Shown: in pieces, positions 35,665 to 46,430 of the stretch
Position numbering within the stretch: the first letter of the stretch is position 1
How the letters are laid out: every line of letters begins with the position of its first letter
DNA from: Myrica gale
Lineage: Eukaryota > Streptophyta > Magnoliopsida > Fagales > Myricaceae
DNA: 64,000 bases
Assembly: GCA_963930655.1 (NCBI GenBank)
Contig: OZ005616.1
Span: 12,552,001-12,616,000 of the forward strand
Reading direction: 5' to 3'
Program-made: the position numbers and the translations under genes
The notes under the pieces: model-generated
Told to the model about the DNA's origin: nothing
The model's input: the letters and a program-made list of their open reading frames with translations, nothing else
The model's database searches: none

Positions 35665-37044
35665 TTACTGTTTATAGTAAGAGATTACAGAATAAAAGGT
35701 CTGCAGAAACGTAAAACTAAGAATGAAGATTGCAGCTATGACTGACATGGTCGTCCATGGAGTGTTGAAGTAATCCCGCTTCAAAATTGTTCGCCATCTG
35801 TTCCACGTTTGCTCGTAATATTTATTCACGTCCACGAACAGGCCTTTATAAAGAAAATCATCGATATAAACATCATGATAAAGCCTGTTCAAGTAATTCG
35901 CTATGTCTTCGTTGCTCTGAGAGATTTGTAGAATTTTTTGCTGTCTAAGAAGATCCACATCTTTGCTAGTGTTGATAAGGTTATCCAAGAGCACAACATA
36001 GGAGGTGACTTTAAGGTCCCGCCTCGGATCACACTGCTCATATGCAATAATGTTTCTGAAGTCGGATTCTGTATACTCCTGAATGCTTATAGATGGGATT
36101 TTCATCACACCAGATTTGAAAGTTACATCGAGCTTCTTGCGTTTGTCTCCAACTTCGAATCTTATTCCAGCTTGCTGAAGCTCTGTTGCTGACGGAATTG
36201 GATCCCATTTCGCAGACGAAACATGGAGAGCCTGGTATGATCCTGCTAAGCGGTTTCGGTAACAGTCGAGTAAATGCTTCTTTTCTGTATCTCCAGGAAC
36301 ATTCCCAAGGGAAGTTCCGCGTGCTTTAGATAACCAATTGACAACAAGATCAAGTACGGATCTGTGGTCAACCTTCTTTGACTTGGTCGAATTGAACAAA
36401 CAGTCCAGCACGCACCATGGAATCTGATTCTCAAGTAGAAGCAAGTCGACTCCTATTTGCCAAGGCATCCATGACATGTTGAACACGGGATCTTCCTTAT
36501 CTGGTACAGCTCCCATTTTCAAATACTTGCGGAGGAATTCAATGATGAAACAACCGTCAACCACCATCATCTCTATGAATTCCTCTTTGCTGAGATGAAT
36601 TTCTTCTGCATAACTTTGACGACAATGTTGCTCCATGCTTCCGATTTCTTGTACAAAGCATTCCAAAGTTGTTCTCTCAGTTGGTGCTCGACTTAGGAGA
36701 CCATGCAAATACCACAACTTAGTTTTCTCCATTGCTTCTAGCTTCTTATTTCCTTGGTGATGAAATGGGCCAATCGAAACTACTTCTGGAACAAAAACCT
36801 TTTCCATATGCTTCCGTAATTTATTTGGAACTCTAAATATGGAGCATTGAGATGATGCTGGAGGCTTATGGAAAAGCTTTCTCTGAATCCCAGATGCAAT
36901 TACTTTCACATCTCCAATCTCAATAGATGTTTGATTGCTTTTATTGGAATTTATCATCATATGTTCTTCTGCTTCAATTATTTCGGGGAACTCGACATTG
37001 CTCGTCATCATGTAATTTTTCTTCTTAGCAATGAAGAATTGCAA
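35665..37044 (-). CDS. DUF247 plant membrane protein
   Basis: Complete single-exon frame of 459 residues. DUF247 signatures in order: IFRVP (69-73), PEVVSIGPFHH (86-96), MVVDGCFIIEFL (160-171), LLLLENQIPW (201-210), IPSATELQQAGIRF (283-296), VTFKSGVMKIP (307-317), ESDFRNIIAYEQC (326-338) and VTSYVVLLDNLINTS (346-360). A C-terminal hydrophobic segment (about 430-454) should anchor it in a membrane with the bulk on one side. Length and architecture are normal for the family, whose members occur in large plant clusters; in grasses DUF247 genes are self-incompatibility determinants, but most members have no known role. The first Met (37044) gives an 11-residue lysine-rich lead; Met12 or Met13 could also serve. 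No frameshift or stop. It stands alone in AT-rich DNA, the only gene here that looks functional. Confidence 0.93.
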   Translation of the reverse strand: MQFFIAKKKNYMMTSNVEFPEIIEAEEHMMINSNKSNQTSIEIGDVKVIASGIQRKLFHKPPASSQCSIFRVPNKLRKHMEKVFVPEVVSIGPFHHQGNKKLEAMEKTKLWYLHGLLSRAPTERTTLECFVQEIGSMEQHCRQSYAEEIHLSKEEFIEMMVVDGCFIIEFLRKYLKMGAVPDKEDPVFNMSWMPWQIGVDLLLLENQIPWCVLDCLFNSTKSKKVDHRSVLDLVVNWLSKARGTSLGNVPGDTEKKHLLDCYRNRLAGSYQALHVSSAKWDPIPSATELQQAGIRFEVGDKRKKLDVTFKSGVMKIPSISIQEYTESDFRNIIAYEQCDPRRDLKVTSYVVLLDNLINTSKDVDLLRQQKILQISQSNEDIANYLNRLYHDVYIDDFLYKGLFVDVNKYYEQTWNRWRTILKRDYFNTPWTTMSVIAAIFILSFTFLQTFYSVISYYKQ

Positions 37045-37126
37045 TCTGCCTTACGAATCTACTAAAAAATGAAAAAACCAAAGAATTAGTTGTGGTCTTC
37101 TAGAAGTCTAATAAAAAAAATTGAAA

Positions 37127-37138
37127 CCATATATATAC
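37127..37138 (-). promoter_or_regulatory. Possible TATA box of the DUF247 gene
   Basis: The minus strand reads CAGTATATATATGG about 85-95 nt upstream of the first ATG (37044), a plausible distance for a plant TATA box with a short 5' UTR. Confidence 0.4.
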
Positions 37139-37622
37139 TGTTCTAGAAGCACAAGAAATGAGATCAAGTATATATGGATCTACGACCCCTGCATTGAGGG
37201 GCCTTCCCGCACCCGCACCACCCCTGCGTGGGGGGCGGGGGAGGAATTTGTCTAGCATAGACGATGGCGTGACGAGAGCTGTTTAACGCTAGTTAGCGTC
37301 TCTTCTTTTTCTTTTTTTGGATAAACGATCTTACTCTACCTTTATTAGGACACATTAGATATTGATTCAGAACCCTTCTTCACCCACGGAACACCTGTGT
37401 GTGGGCGAAGACCTGCGTTGCATAGACGAGGGCATCATGAGAAAGGTCCCTTTCCCCGTCATAGATCCTCCCGGATATCTACCCCATCGCGCTAGCCCCA
37501 CGCCTCTTTCAGCTGAAGGTATTTGTTTTTTCTTTTTCCTCTGTCTCTCTCCTTTCTCCCCTCTTCCATACTGTTTTTTGTTTGCTAAAGTTCAGAGGAA
37601 TACGTACGATTGATAAATGTTC
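37139..37622. other. No gene recognised
   Basis: Includes a C/G-run stretch at 37200-37245 and a CT-rich stretch at 37525-37560. Two loosely similar blocks (CCTGCGT...CATAGACGA..GGCGT at 37222-37270; CCTGCGTTGCATAGACGAGGGC at 37411-37432) hint at an old duplication. Confidence 0.3.
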
Positions 37623-37936
37623 CCAAACAGAGATTGAGAACTCAATGCTTATAAACGCACTTAAAAACACTAGTCACTTTGGCAACCGATTTGAAAAATA
37701 AACAAGAATCAAAATCGGTTCCCAAACATGGACATGATCCTAGCTTGAACAGTGATTGAATACTTTTAATGTACTGCACCAAATCGAGATTTTGAACTCA
37801 ATCCTTACAAAAAGCACTTAAAAACACTAGTCACTTTGGCAACCGATTCGGAAAAAGAAACTAGAATCAAAATCGGCTCCCAAACATGAACGAGATCCTA
37901 ACATGAACAGTGATTGAATACTTTTAATGTACTGCA
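37623..37936. repeat. Two-copy tandem duplication (~157 bp)
   Basis: Units 37623-37778 and 37779-37936 share most bases, including AAAAACACTAGTCACTTTGG and both ending CTTTTAATGTACTGCA. No coding content. Confidence 0.85.
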
Positions 37937-38943
37937 TATACAAGTAAATGTTGATAGGAAATGGTCGTTTTAATGCTTGATGTCTACTTAAAACTATTTG
38001 TTCTCGGAAACAAAGAAGGCATGCGCCTAAATTTTACCACTTCACACACAGCATGGGGTGCTACTGCTACAGAGCTCAAGGATGAGAGATAGTAATTAAG
38101 CGTTACCAAGAGGTTGGGGAGGAGGATTCGTTGATGGAGAGGCAGGTGATCATCCACGCAAATTTGTTGCAAGGGACGGGAATGACGAACGTCGACTGGT
38201 GACAGGAAGCAGTTTAGAACAAGGGACGCCGTGACTGTGAGAGTGAGAGAGAGAGAGAGAGGGAGAGAGAATGAGGGTAAAGTGTCAGCTAGTAAGGTGA
38301 AGAGATAAGAAAACATTCATATTAATAGCTTTATTAATCAAGTAGGCTGTGGGTAGTGGATCCGAAAACGCAACGGGTACGGGATAGCGCCATGTGCTTG
38401 TCGCAATTCCTTGATCGGTGCAATTAACTTTGATTTGTTTATTTCAATCAACCAACTAATGACAATGAGATAGCGCAAGTGGATGGTTTATTTATTTATT
38501 GTTGTCCCGATGTTTACACACGAGAGTCAAGACTGAAATAATACCACTGAGCAAGGGTTCAAGCGTTACCCCCTCGCCCACAGAGAGGTGCTGATTATGG
38601 GTGAGAAATTAAATCTCAAAATGCAGATTGGCATGGTGGTATTACGCCTGGTTCGGTCATGATGAAAGTAAGCTACCGAAGGTCAGTCAAGCTAGCATAC
38701 TGAACCGGCCGGTACATCAGGACCTAACAGTCCTGTCCTGCCTGATTCGATAGGCAGCACGAACTGGTAGCTAACCCCTGATGGCCCGAACTTCCCATAG
38801 TAGTCCTCAGTGAAGCTCTTGAAAATTTGATAATGCCAAAGAGTACTTTCGTCATCCCCTCTTATTACTAATTAAGCTACTAAAAAAATTGAAATAATAA
38901 AGATAAGAAAAACCTTATATATATCTTTCGGTCTCAAAAAACC
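37937..38943. other. No gene recognised
   Basis: Contains a GA microsatellite at 38240-38275. A 110-codon minus-strand ORF at 37984-38316 is an antisense reading of this low-complexity DNA and lacks known motifs. Confidence 0.35.
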
Positions 38944-38981
38944 CGAATTTCGTCCCAAAAAAGTTTTTGGGACAAAATTCG
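38944..38981. repeat. Imperfect palindrome, 19-bp arms
   Basis: Arms 38944-38962 and 38963-38981 pair at 17 of 19 positions around TCCCAAAAAAGTTTTTGGGA. The sequence style (TTCGTCCC, GGGACAAAATTCG) resembles CACTA subterminal repeats such as those at 57840-57960. Confidence 0.7.
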
Positions 38982-39139
38982 TCGGTTGTGCCAACCGTCC
39001 CAACAAACCCGTTACCAAAAAGTTTTTTGGAACGGAAATTTTGTTCCGGCTTTTCTCTCGGCTGGTTTTTTCCGTAGTCTGGGGTATTGTGTTCCAGTGA
39101 GCTTGAGTGTTCCGGTGAGATTTCTCCAGTAGTCATTGT

Positions 39140-39481
39140 TTGCCCTATGTTTTTCTGTTTTCGATGGATTTTTCTCGTTGTTTTAGAATAGAAGCTAAAA
39201 AGTTCCAAGTTACCGTGAGTGATGGTGGATTGGTTAAAGTGTCTGAGAGGAGCCGTAAGAGTTACAGTACGATTTCATTAGGGAGCTTTAGAGCTTTATG
39301 GCTCTCTAACATGGCCAGTAAGTTGATGGCGGCAGATGCTGATCGTCGGGGCACCACGACCAGGTGTTGTCAAAGGAAGAGGAAACGTCGACAGTCGCTG
39401 CAAGGGGAGACGTTGCTTGTTCACATGCAAAGGAGCATGCAGATTCTATTAAATATATATAGTATAAGTAATATTAAATAA
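39140..39481 (+). pseudogene. Fragment of an uncharacterised plant repeat-associated protein
   Basis: The 113-codon frame contains FRIEAKKFQVTVSDGGLVKVSERS and ISLGSFRALWLSNM, a pattern I associate with a plant-specific family of uncharacterised proteins often found in repeats. The rest is Arg-rich without motif. Identification is tentative. Confidence 0.3.
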
Positions 39482-39894
39482 TATGTAAATGTAAATATTT
39501 AATTTTGATAAATTTATTTCTTTTATATTTTTAATTTCTTTTATTGTTTTATTTAATTAACTGTTCCACCCTTCTAACGTTCACGTTGTTACCGTTTTAG
39601 ATTTCTTAATATGATAATAATTTAATATTATAATAATTATTTTCGATATTAATTTTATATATTAAAAAAATATTTTATTATTTTATATGATAATAATTTG
39701 ATGGTATTATTACAATATTTCCTATTATTCCGTGTTATTTCCCTTTTAATCATAATTTAATTACTAAATAAAAATATGCATAAACCACAAAATAAATTAG
39801 ATCATCAACCAAAAATATTATAACATGTACAAAAATAAATGTTCGAACGTCTGAAATAAATTAAAATACATGACAAAATAATACAAAAAAACTA

Positions 39895-40143
39895 CTTCTT
39901 CTTTAGCTTCACCACCAAGTCGTGCTCGACATCGGTCGTCTGAGTCTTCTGATGTTCTTGCTACTTCGACTCAATCTCCGATGACCTTCTAGACTACGCC
40001 TACAATGCGGCGCTCTATGTCCTCTAGCAGACTTGTTGGTGGCGGCTGAGAACGGATTGCTCCAGCGGAAGACTCGACCGGTTGCTCAACAGCCGTACCT
40101 TTCTCCTCGGGCTGCTCTGCAACAGCTCGACGTGTGATGGAGC
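39895..40143 (-). pseudogene. Degenerate coding remnant split by the solo LTR
   Basis: On the minus strand the sequence left of the solo LTR reads about 45 codons with EQPEEKGTAVEQPVESSAG and SLLEDIERRIVGVV before stops. It resembles the charged C-terminal tails of plant transposon proteins. Its upstream part would lie beyond 46320. Too decayed to name. Confidence 0.3.
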
Positions 40144-40320
40144 TGTAATAGCCCGGACCGTCAAGACATCAATCAATGTCTTATAGTAATGGACGTTGCT
40201 ATTAGACTGAGGTTACGGCCAGTGGAAGGATCGTTGAAACAACAGGATTCTAAGCAAAACACTGGTAGAACCTTTTATTAATACCGAAGTATTACAAAAG
40301 AGAATCCACTTAGTTTAATG

Positions 40321-41619
40321 TGTTGGCTTTTTAGTCACAGTCAATGTTTTGATGATAACAATAGAAGTAATTGAGATATGAAGAAAGCGGATCAGAAATG
40401 AGCACGGAATGATCAAGCAACATCATCTACAATGGAAGTGCTCTTAAAGTGAAGACTTAAGATGCTAGGGTAATCTTTGTAACTCTAAGTCTTCATCTTT
40501 AACAAGGATGTCAATCACACACATGCATAAGTCTTCAAAACTTGCATAAACCGTTTTAATGTTTGTTGATAGATTAAAACCTTTTTAGTGGCTTCAAAAT
40601 ATCCCAAATATACTCCCAAACCTTTTTATATACTTATGAGAAGTTAGAGTTTAAAATTGGGTATTTTAAGTTGGTTAAAATCGAGTTTTTAGAACAACCA
40701 GATGAAGCTTAAAATGAGGAGGTCGACCGGCTCAATGTAGCGGTCGACCGGACCTACGATCGCTTGGTGTAGCGGTCGACCGGCAGCTTTAGAAATGCTC
40801 TGACAAAATGATCGTTGTGTAACGGTAACATGTAGAGGTCGACCGGTAGCATTTAATAGAGAGCCGTTACGCTTCTGACAATATGACCGTTGAACAACGG
40901 TAAACTTGAAGCGATCGACCGGTTCATGTAGCGGTCGACCGGCTCGTTTTAACAGTTCACTCTAAACAACTATAAACGACTATTTTTCTCCTGAGGTCTA
41001 TATAAAGCCATTCCCATGCCTTTGAAACTCAACTCAATCGTCCATAATCATTTACAAAGGCTTAGAGTAATCAAAAATCTTCCAATCTTTATTCAAACAT
41101 CATACACACATATTCTTCATTTTTCACATCCTTGTTATTGTGTGAAGCCTAAGAGCTAGTCATTTCTGATTGTAATATCTACTCCATCAAGGGAGTTTTA
41201 GAGGAAAATTTTGTTCAACCATACACATTCCTAAGAGAGTGAGTCTCTTGCATCCTTTCGGTGAGGGTTGTTCATCGAAAGAAGGAGTTTGGAGAGGTTT
41301 GTTCTCAAACTCGTTCTTGAGGCTTGAAGAGGGTTTTATCAAGCTCAAGTGTAAGGAAACCGTTCCCTTGGTTGAAGGGAGAATAGTGAAGAAACCTCAA
41401 GATTCGGTAAAGGAGCTTGAGGGGTGGACGTAGGCGGGCTTGCCGAACCACCTAAATATTGTGTTTGCTTCTCTTCCCTTATCTCTTTATTTGTGCACTA
41501 GTTTATTGCTTTAAAGTTTTCTTTTGTAGCTAGCAAACACACTCTTTGGGGTAATTTTCGAAAAAGTTTTGAAACCCAATTCACCCCCCTCTTGGGTTGC
41601 CTTAATCCTAGGAATATCA
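40321..41619 (+). repeat. Copia 5' LTR
   Basis: TGTTGGC...ATATCA, 1299 bp. It contains GGTCGACC palindromes (40725-40945), a TATA box and the leader of the transcript. Complete. Confidence 0.93.
40998..41007 (+). promoter_or_regulatory. TATA box of the copia 5' LTR
   Basis: CTATATAAAG, about 60 bp downstream of the last GGTCGACC palindrome. Conserved at 44621-44630 in the 3' LTR. Confidence 0.75.
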
Positions 41620-41621
41620 AT

Positions 41622-41633
41622 TGGTATCAGAGC
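41622..41633 (+). other. Primer-binding site (initiator tRNA-Met type)
   Basis: TGGTATCAGAGC starts two bases after the LTR end, the usual complement to the 3' end of initiator tRNA-Met in plant copia elements. Confidence 0.9.
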
Positions 41634-41674
41634 GTGGTGCTCACTTTAGCAAGATTTAAAAATCTTGAGTTAGA

Positions 41675-43381
41675 ATGACAACTTCAAGCAACAACTTTTA
41701 TGTTGAGGTACTCTCAACATCTAGACCCCCTTCCTTTAATGGAAGTGATTACACCTATTGGAAAGCAAGGATGAAAATCTATTTTCAATCCATTGATTAT
41801 GATCTATGGCTTTGTGTTTTAAATGGACCACATTATCCTATGAATTCCGTAGATGAGAAAATTGTCCCCAAGTCCGCCAGTGAGTATACTGATGATGACA
41901 AAAAGAAAATTTCCATAAATGCTAAAGCCATGAACATTCTTTATTGTGCATTAGATAGAAATTAATTCAATAGAATATCTACTTGTGATAGCGCAAAGGA
42001 AATTTGGCATACTTTAGAAATCACACATGAAGGTACAAACCAAGTAAAAGAATCTAAGATAAGCATGCTAGTTCATAACTATGAATTGTTCAAAATGAAA
42101 CCGGAGGAAAACATTAGCGACATGCTTACTAGATTTACAAATATCATAAATGGTTTGAATGCTCTTGGAAAAGTGTACACTAACTCCGATTTGGTGAGGA
42201 AAATTCTTAGGTCTCTACCAAAGACTTGGGAAGCCAAAGTCACGGCTATTCAAGAAGCAAAGGACCTCACCAAATTGCCTTTGGAAGAGCTTGTTGGATC
42301 TCTCATGACTCACGAAATCACCATGAAGGGTCATGAAGAAGAAAGTCCAAAAAGGAGGAGTATAGCTTTGAAATCTTCCGTCGTTGAGGTTGAAGAAGAT
42401 AATGATGAGAGTGGAGATGAGGATATTGCACTCATGACTAGGAACTTCAGAAACTTCCTCAAGAGAAAGCAAGCAAGGAAGAACTTCAAAGATTTCAAGA
42501 AAGAAGAGCCAAAAAGGGAGTACTCAAAGGTGGACAACAAGAAGGACCACATCACTTGCTACAAGTGCAAGAAACCCGGTCACATCAAGGCGGATTGTCC
42601 CCTACTCAAATACAAAAAGAAAGCTATGAAAGCAACTTGGGAAGATAGCGATTCAAGCTACTCCGAAGAAGAAGATGAGGGAGAAATTGCAAACATGTGC
42701 TTCATGGCACTAGAAGATGATGAGGTATATCTCTCAGATCTTGAAGATTCAAAACCTTCATATGATGAATTAGAAAATGCTTTTGATGAGTTATACACTA
42801 CATTTGAAAAGCTTAAACTCAAATACAATGTTTTGAAAAATAAGAATTCACTAGCTACAAATGTCCTTGATTCTTTAAAGGATGAACAAGGAACTTTGAA
42901 GCTAGAGAATGAGGAATTGAAACTAAAAGTTTCAACCTTGGAAATTGAGAACAAAGCTTTCAAAGATAAGGTTACTCGTCAAAACACCATTCTTGAAAAA
43001 TTCACTCAAGGAAGCAAAGCTTTGGAAAACATTCTTAATAGTCAAAGATGTGTCTTTGACAAAAGCGGATTAGGCTACAAGCCTTATAAAAATGAAAAGT
43101 ATTTCAAAAACTTCTTTGTCAAAGCTAAATCTTCAAATGAATCTTTTCACATTTGCAACTTTTGCAACAAAAATGAACATCGAATATTTGATTGTCCTCT
43201 TAAGAAATTTGGGTGCAAAGCTCTTAGAAAGGTATGGGTTCCAAAGGGAAACATAGCTAACCCAAAAGGACCCAAAAAGGTTTGGGGTACCAAAAGCTTC
43301 ATCTTGAATTTGTTTTGTAGGATTCAAGAAAGAATAAATGCAATAGTTGGTTCTTGGATAGTGGATGTTCAAGACACATGA
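41675..43381 (+). pseudogene. Copia Gag with two zinc knuckles
   Basis: Starts at ATG 41675, just after the primer site and leader. The N-terminal part has PPSFNGSDYTYWKARMKIYF, the copia Gag signature; at codon 97 a TAA (41963) replaces a sense codon. The frame continues unchanged (KEIWHTLEITHEGTNQVKES, LPLEELVGSLMTHEI) to CYKCKKPGHIKADC (CCHC knuckle, about 42560-42600). After that come an acidic region, a long predicted coiled coil (about 42770-43000) and a second knuckle CNFCNKNEHRIFDC. Gag would form the particle and bind genomic RNA. The frame ends at 43381 and overlaps the protease frame. A single nonsense mutation is the only visible lesion in the N-terminal half. Confidence 0.9.
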
Positions 43382-44211
43382 CTGGTGACCCATCAAAATT
43401 CTCAAGTCTATCAACCATCAAAGGTGGAAATGTAACATTCGGCGACAACTCCAAAGGGAAAATAATTGGAATTGGCAATATTGGCAGTAATACTCTTCCT
43501 CTTATTGAAAATGTGCTATTAGTTGATAAATTGAAGCATAATTTGCTTAGTATTAGTCAACTCTGTGATAAAGGTTATAGAGTTGTGTTTGAATCTTCTC
43601 GATGCCTTATTGAAAATGTCATTGATGGCAAATTATTGTTCATTGGCCATAGGAATTCAAATGTGTATAAGATTGACATTGATCAAAATACTTGTGTGGA
43701 TAATTGTCTTGTGGTCAATGTAAATGATAGTTGGCTATGGCATAGAAGATTAGGTCATGCTAGTATGCATCAAATTTTGAAAATTTCTAAGCATGATATT
43801 GTGAATGGTCTTCCCAAGTTAAATTTTGAAAAAGACCAAGTTTGTGAAGCTTTTCAAATGGGAAAACAAGTGAAAACCTCTTTTAAATCCAAAACCTTCA
43901 TTTCAACTAATAGACATCTACAATTACTTCACTTGGATTTATTTGGTCCATCAAGAACTCAAAGTCTTGGTGGAAAGACCTATGATTTTGTAATTGTGAA
44001 TGACTACTCTAGGTTCACTTGGATTTTATTTTTAGCTTCAAAAGATGAGGTCATTCATGAATTCATCAAATTTTCAAAAAGGGTGCAAAACGCAAAAGGA
44101 TACACCATTGTGGCCATTAGAAGTGATCATGGTGGTGAATTTGTCAATGAGAAGTTCGAATCATTTTGTAGCGTAAACGGTTATGAGCATAATTTTTCAA
44201 CACCTTTTTAG
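43354..44211 (+). pseudogene. Copia protease and truncated integrase
   Basis: The frame opens with LDSGCSRHMTG, the aspartic protease active site (DSG), in a different frame from gag. Then come LLSISQLCDKGY, LWHRRLGHASMHQI (pre-integrase H...H) with CEAFQMGK, where the second zinc-binding Cys is replaced by Phe. The integrase core follows, with LLHLDLFGPS (first catalytic Asp) and RSDHGGEF (second Asp). It stops at 44211, where the 3' LTR begins, before the catalytic Glu, so integrase, reverse transcriptase and RNase H are lost. Confidence 0.9.
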
Positions 44212-45243
44212 TGGCTTCAAAATATCCCAAATATACTCCCAAACCTTTTTATATACTTATGAGAAGTTAGAGTTTAAAATTGGGTATTTCAAGTTAGTCA
44301 AAATCGAGTTTTTAGAACAACCGGATGAAGCTTAAAATGAGGAGGTCGACCGGCTCAATGTAGCGGTCGACTGGACCTACGACCGTTTGGTGTAGCGGTC
44401 GACCGGTAGCTTTAGAAATGCTCTGACAAAATGACCGTTGTGTGACGGTAACATGTAGAGGTCGACCGGTAGCATTTAATAGAGAGCCGTTACGCTTCTG
44501 ACAATATGACCGTTGAACAACGGTAAACTTGAAGCGGTCGACCGGTTCATGTAGCGGTCGACCGGCTCGTTTTAACAGTTCATTCTAAACAGCTATAAAC
44601 GACTATTTTTCTCCTGAGGTCTATATAAAGTCATTCCCATGCCTTTGAAACTCAATTCAATCGTCCATAATCATTTACAAAGGCTTAGAGTGATCAAAAA
44701 TCTTCCAATCTTTATTCAAACATCATACACACATATTCTTCGATTTTCACATCCTTGTTATTGTGTGAAGCCTAAGAGCTAGTCATTTCTGATTGTAATA
44801 TCTACTCCATCAAGGGAGTTTTAGAGGAAAATTTTGTTCAACCATACACATTCCTAAGAGAGTGATTCTCTTGCATCCTTTCGGTGAGGGTTGTTCATCG
44901 AAAGAAGGAGTTTGGAGAGGTTTGTTCTCAAACTCGTTCTTGAGGCTTGAAGAGGGTTTTTATCAAGCTCAAGTGTAAGGAAACCGTTCCCTTGGTTGAA
45001 GGGAGAATAGTGGAGAAACCTCAAGACTCGGTAAAGGAGCTTGAGGGGTGGACGTAGGCGGGCTTGCCGAACCACCTAAATATTGTGTTTGCTTCTCTTC
45101 CCTTATCTCTTTATTTGTGCTCTAGTTTATTGCTTTAAAGTTTTCTTTTGTAGCTAGCAAACACACTCTTTGGGGCAATTTTCGAAAAAGTTTTGAAACC
45201 GAATTCACCCCCCTCTTGGGTTGCCTTAATCCTAGGAATATCA
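44202..45243 (+). repeat. Copia 3' LTR, 5'-truncated
   Basis: Corresponds to 40577-41619. About 24 substitutions and one 1-bp indel versus the 5' LTR, most of them transitions. TATA at 44621-44630. Confidence 0.93.
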
Positions 45244-45317
45244 TAATGTACATACTACAGTACAAAAAGTAAAAACACTACAATGGAAAAACTAAGAGAA
45301 ACATAAGCAGATGATCT

Positions 45318-45512
45318 CTAATCTTCATCATCAATATCATCCAAGTCCGAGATGTTGATATAATTATCAGAGTTTGGTGTGATCCACTTATGGCCCCTTC
45401 CCTTTATGAATACATCTAGGTCATGTGTGACATAGACTCGAAATGTCAGCTCCAAAGTAATATAGCCATGTTGAACTGCCTTGGTGAACTCGCCTAGATA
45501 AACCTCAGACAT
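45318..45512 (-). CDS. Short LTR-encoded ORF after the conserved hairpin
   Basis: 64 codons starting at the ATG that directly follows TAGCAG, 25 nt after the hairpin at 45538-45554. The centre reads YITLELTFRVYVTHDLDVFIKG and the end is acidic (DLDDIDDED). No known family. It lies entirely inside the solo LTR at 40144-46319. Translation is unproven. Confidence 0.35.
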   Translation of the reverse strand: MSEVYLGEFTKAVQHGYITLELTFRVYVTHDLDVFIKGRGHKWITPNSDNYINISDLDDIDDED

Positions 45513-45537
45513 CTGCTAAAAGAATATTTAACAACGG

Positions 45538-45554
45538 TGAGTCCAAATGACTCA
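45538..45554 (-). promoter_or_regulatory. Conserved LTR hairpin in the TGTCATACCCC LTR
   Basis: Minus strand TGAGTC/GACTCA with a five-base loop ATTTG. AG|ATG follows after about 24 nt. Same arrangement as in the long gypsy LTRs although the rest of the LTR is not alignable to them. Confidence 0.6.
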
Positions 45555-46430
45555 ATAAAGCCAGTGGCTGGTACAACAGAATAGCAGATACAACAACCAA
45601 AAGTTGAAGAAAAACCCGTTTCAACAATAAAATCTCAACAGAATAAGAAAAAATGAATGAAAAGACTCAATTTTCTCAAAAAATAATCTTTTCCTTTTTC
45701 CATTCTCAATCACCATTCACCACTCCTCTCACTCCGAAAGTGAATCACTTGGCCAGAGTGACGGGTTACTACAAGTAACCACCGTGTCTTTGCGACATTA
45801 CTCCCAGAGTAGAACACGTACCGTATCTTTTCGGCATTACTCCTAGAGTAGAATTTGGTATCCTCATAGAGGATCTTTCCGCGTACGACGGAGAGGCCAG
45901 AATGTCACAACATGTGAACACATTCTCTTATGCACAAATCAACCTAGTTGCTTCCAAAAAAAACGTCCTACTTGCTCCTGAAAAATAAAAAGTTTCTAAA
46001 TTTGAACCATAACCTCGTGGATGATCCCCCAACATATTAAATGAATAAAATCATATGGTTCAGTTTTCGAGACAAAAACGTCCTACTTGCTTAAAACATT
46101 TTATTGATCCAATACGAGCTCCTCAACATTCTGAACAAAAACCTAGTTGTACATGAACTCCAAATCTAACTAAATCATGTCCTAATCACGGGTTCGAACT
46201 GAGTATCTCAAGTACTAAATAATCTCTCTTGGTTATTAAGTATCTCATATCAATCTCGTACTACTAATCATTATATAAAACCAAATGCATGAGATGTTTT
46301 AAAAGCTCGGGGTATGACAGGAGCTGGGGGTAAATGTTATGGCAAAAGATGAGGTAGATTATGCGCCAAAACCCGGGTAGCTATTTATGCGGCACTGACG
46401 ACTATATCAAATAATGATACTGTAAGATTC

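Larger units (their letters stand above)
40321..45243 (+). mobile_element. Sirevirus-type copia element, internally deleted, TSD TAATG
   Basis: Flanked by perfect 5-bp duplications TAATG (40316-40320 and 45244-45248). The 5' LTR is 40321-41619, followed by a primer-binding site TGGTATCAGAGC, then gag, protease and part of integrase. The rest of pol and the first ~256 bp of the 3' LTR are missing: the integrase frame runs into the 3' LTR at about 44202 within a shared ACCT. The long Gag with a second zinc knuckle and LTR palindromes upstream of TATA fit the Sirevirus group. By eye, the overlapping LTRs differ at about 24 of ~1040 positions. Confidence 0.93.
40144..46319 (-). mobile_element. 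Reverse solo LTR with TSD GGAGC, hosting a copia insertion
   Basis: The minus strand begins TGTCATACCCCGAGC at 46319 and ends GTCCGGGCTATTACA at 40144. The flanks are perfect 5-bp duplications GGAGC (40139-40143 and 46320-46324). Excluding the copia element (40321-45243) and one TAATG, the LTR is about 1.25 kb with no internal domain, hence a solo LTR. It carries the hairpin at 45538-45554 followed by a short ORF (45512-45318), and AATAAAA-like sequence near 40280. Confidence 0.88.
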
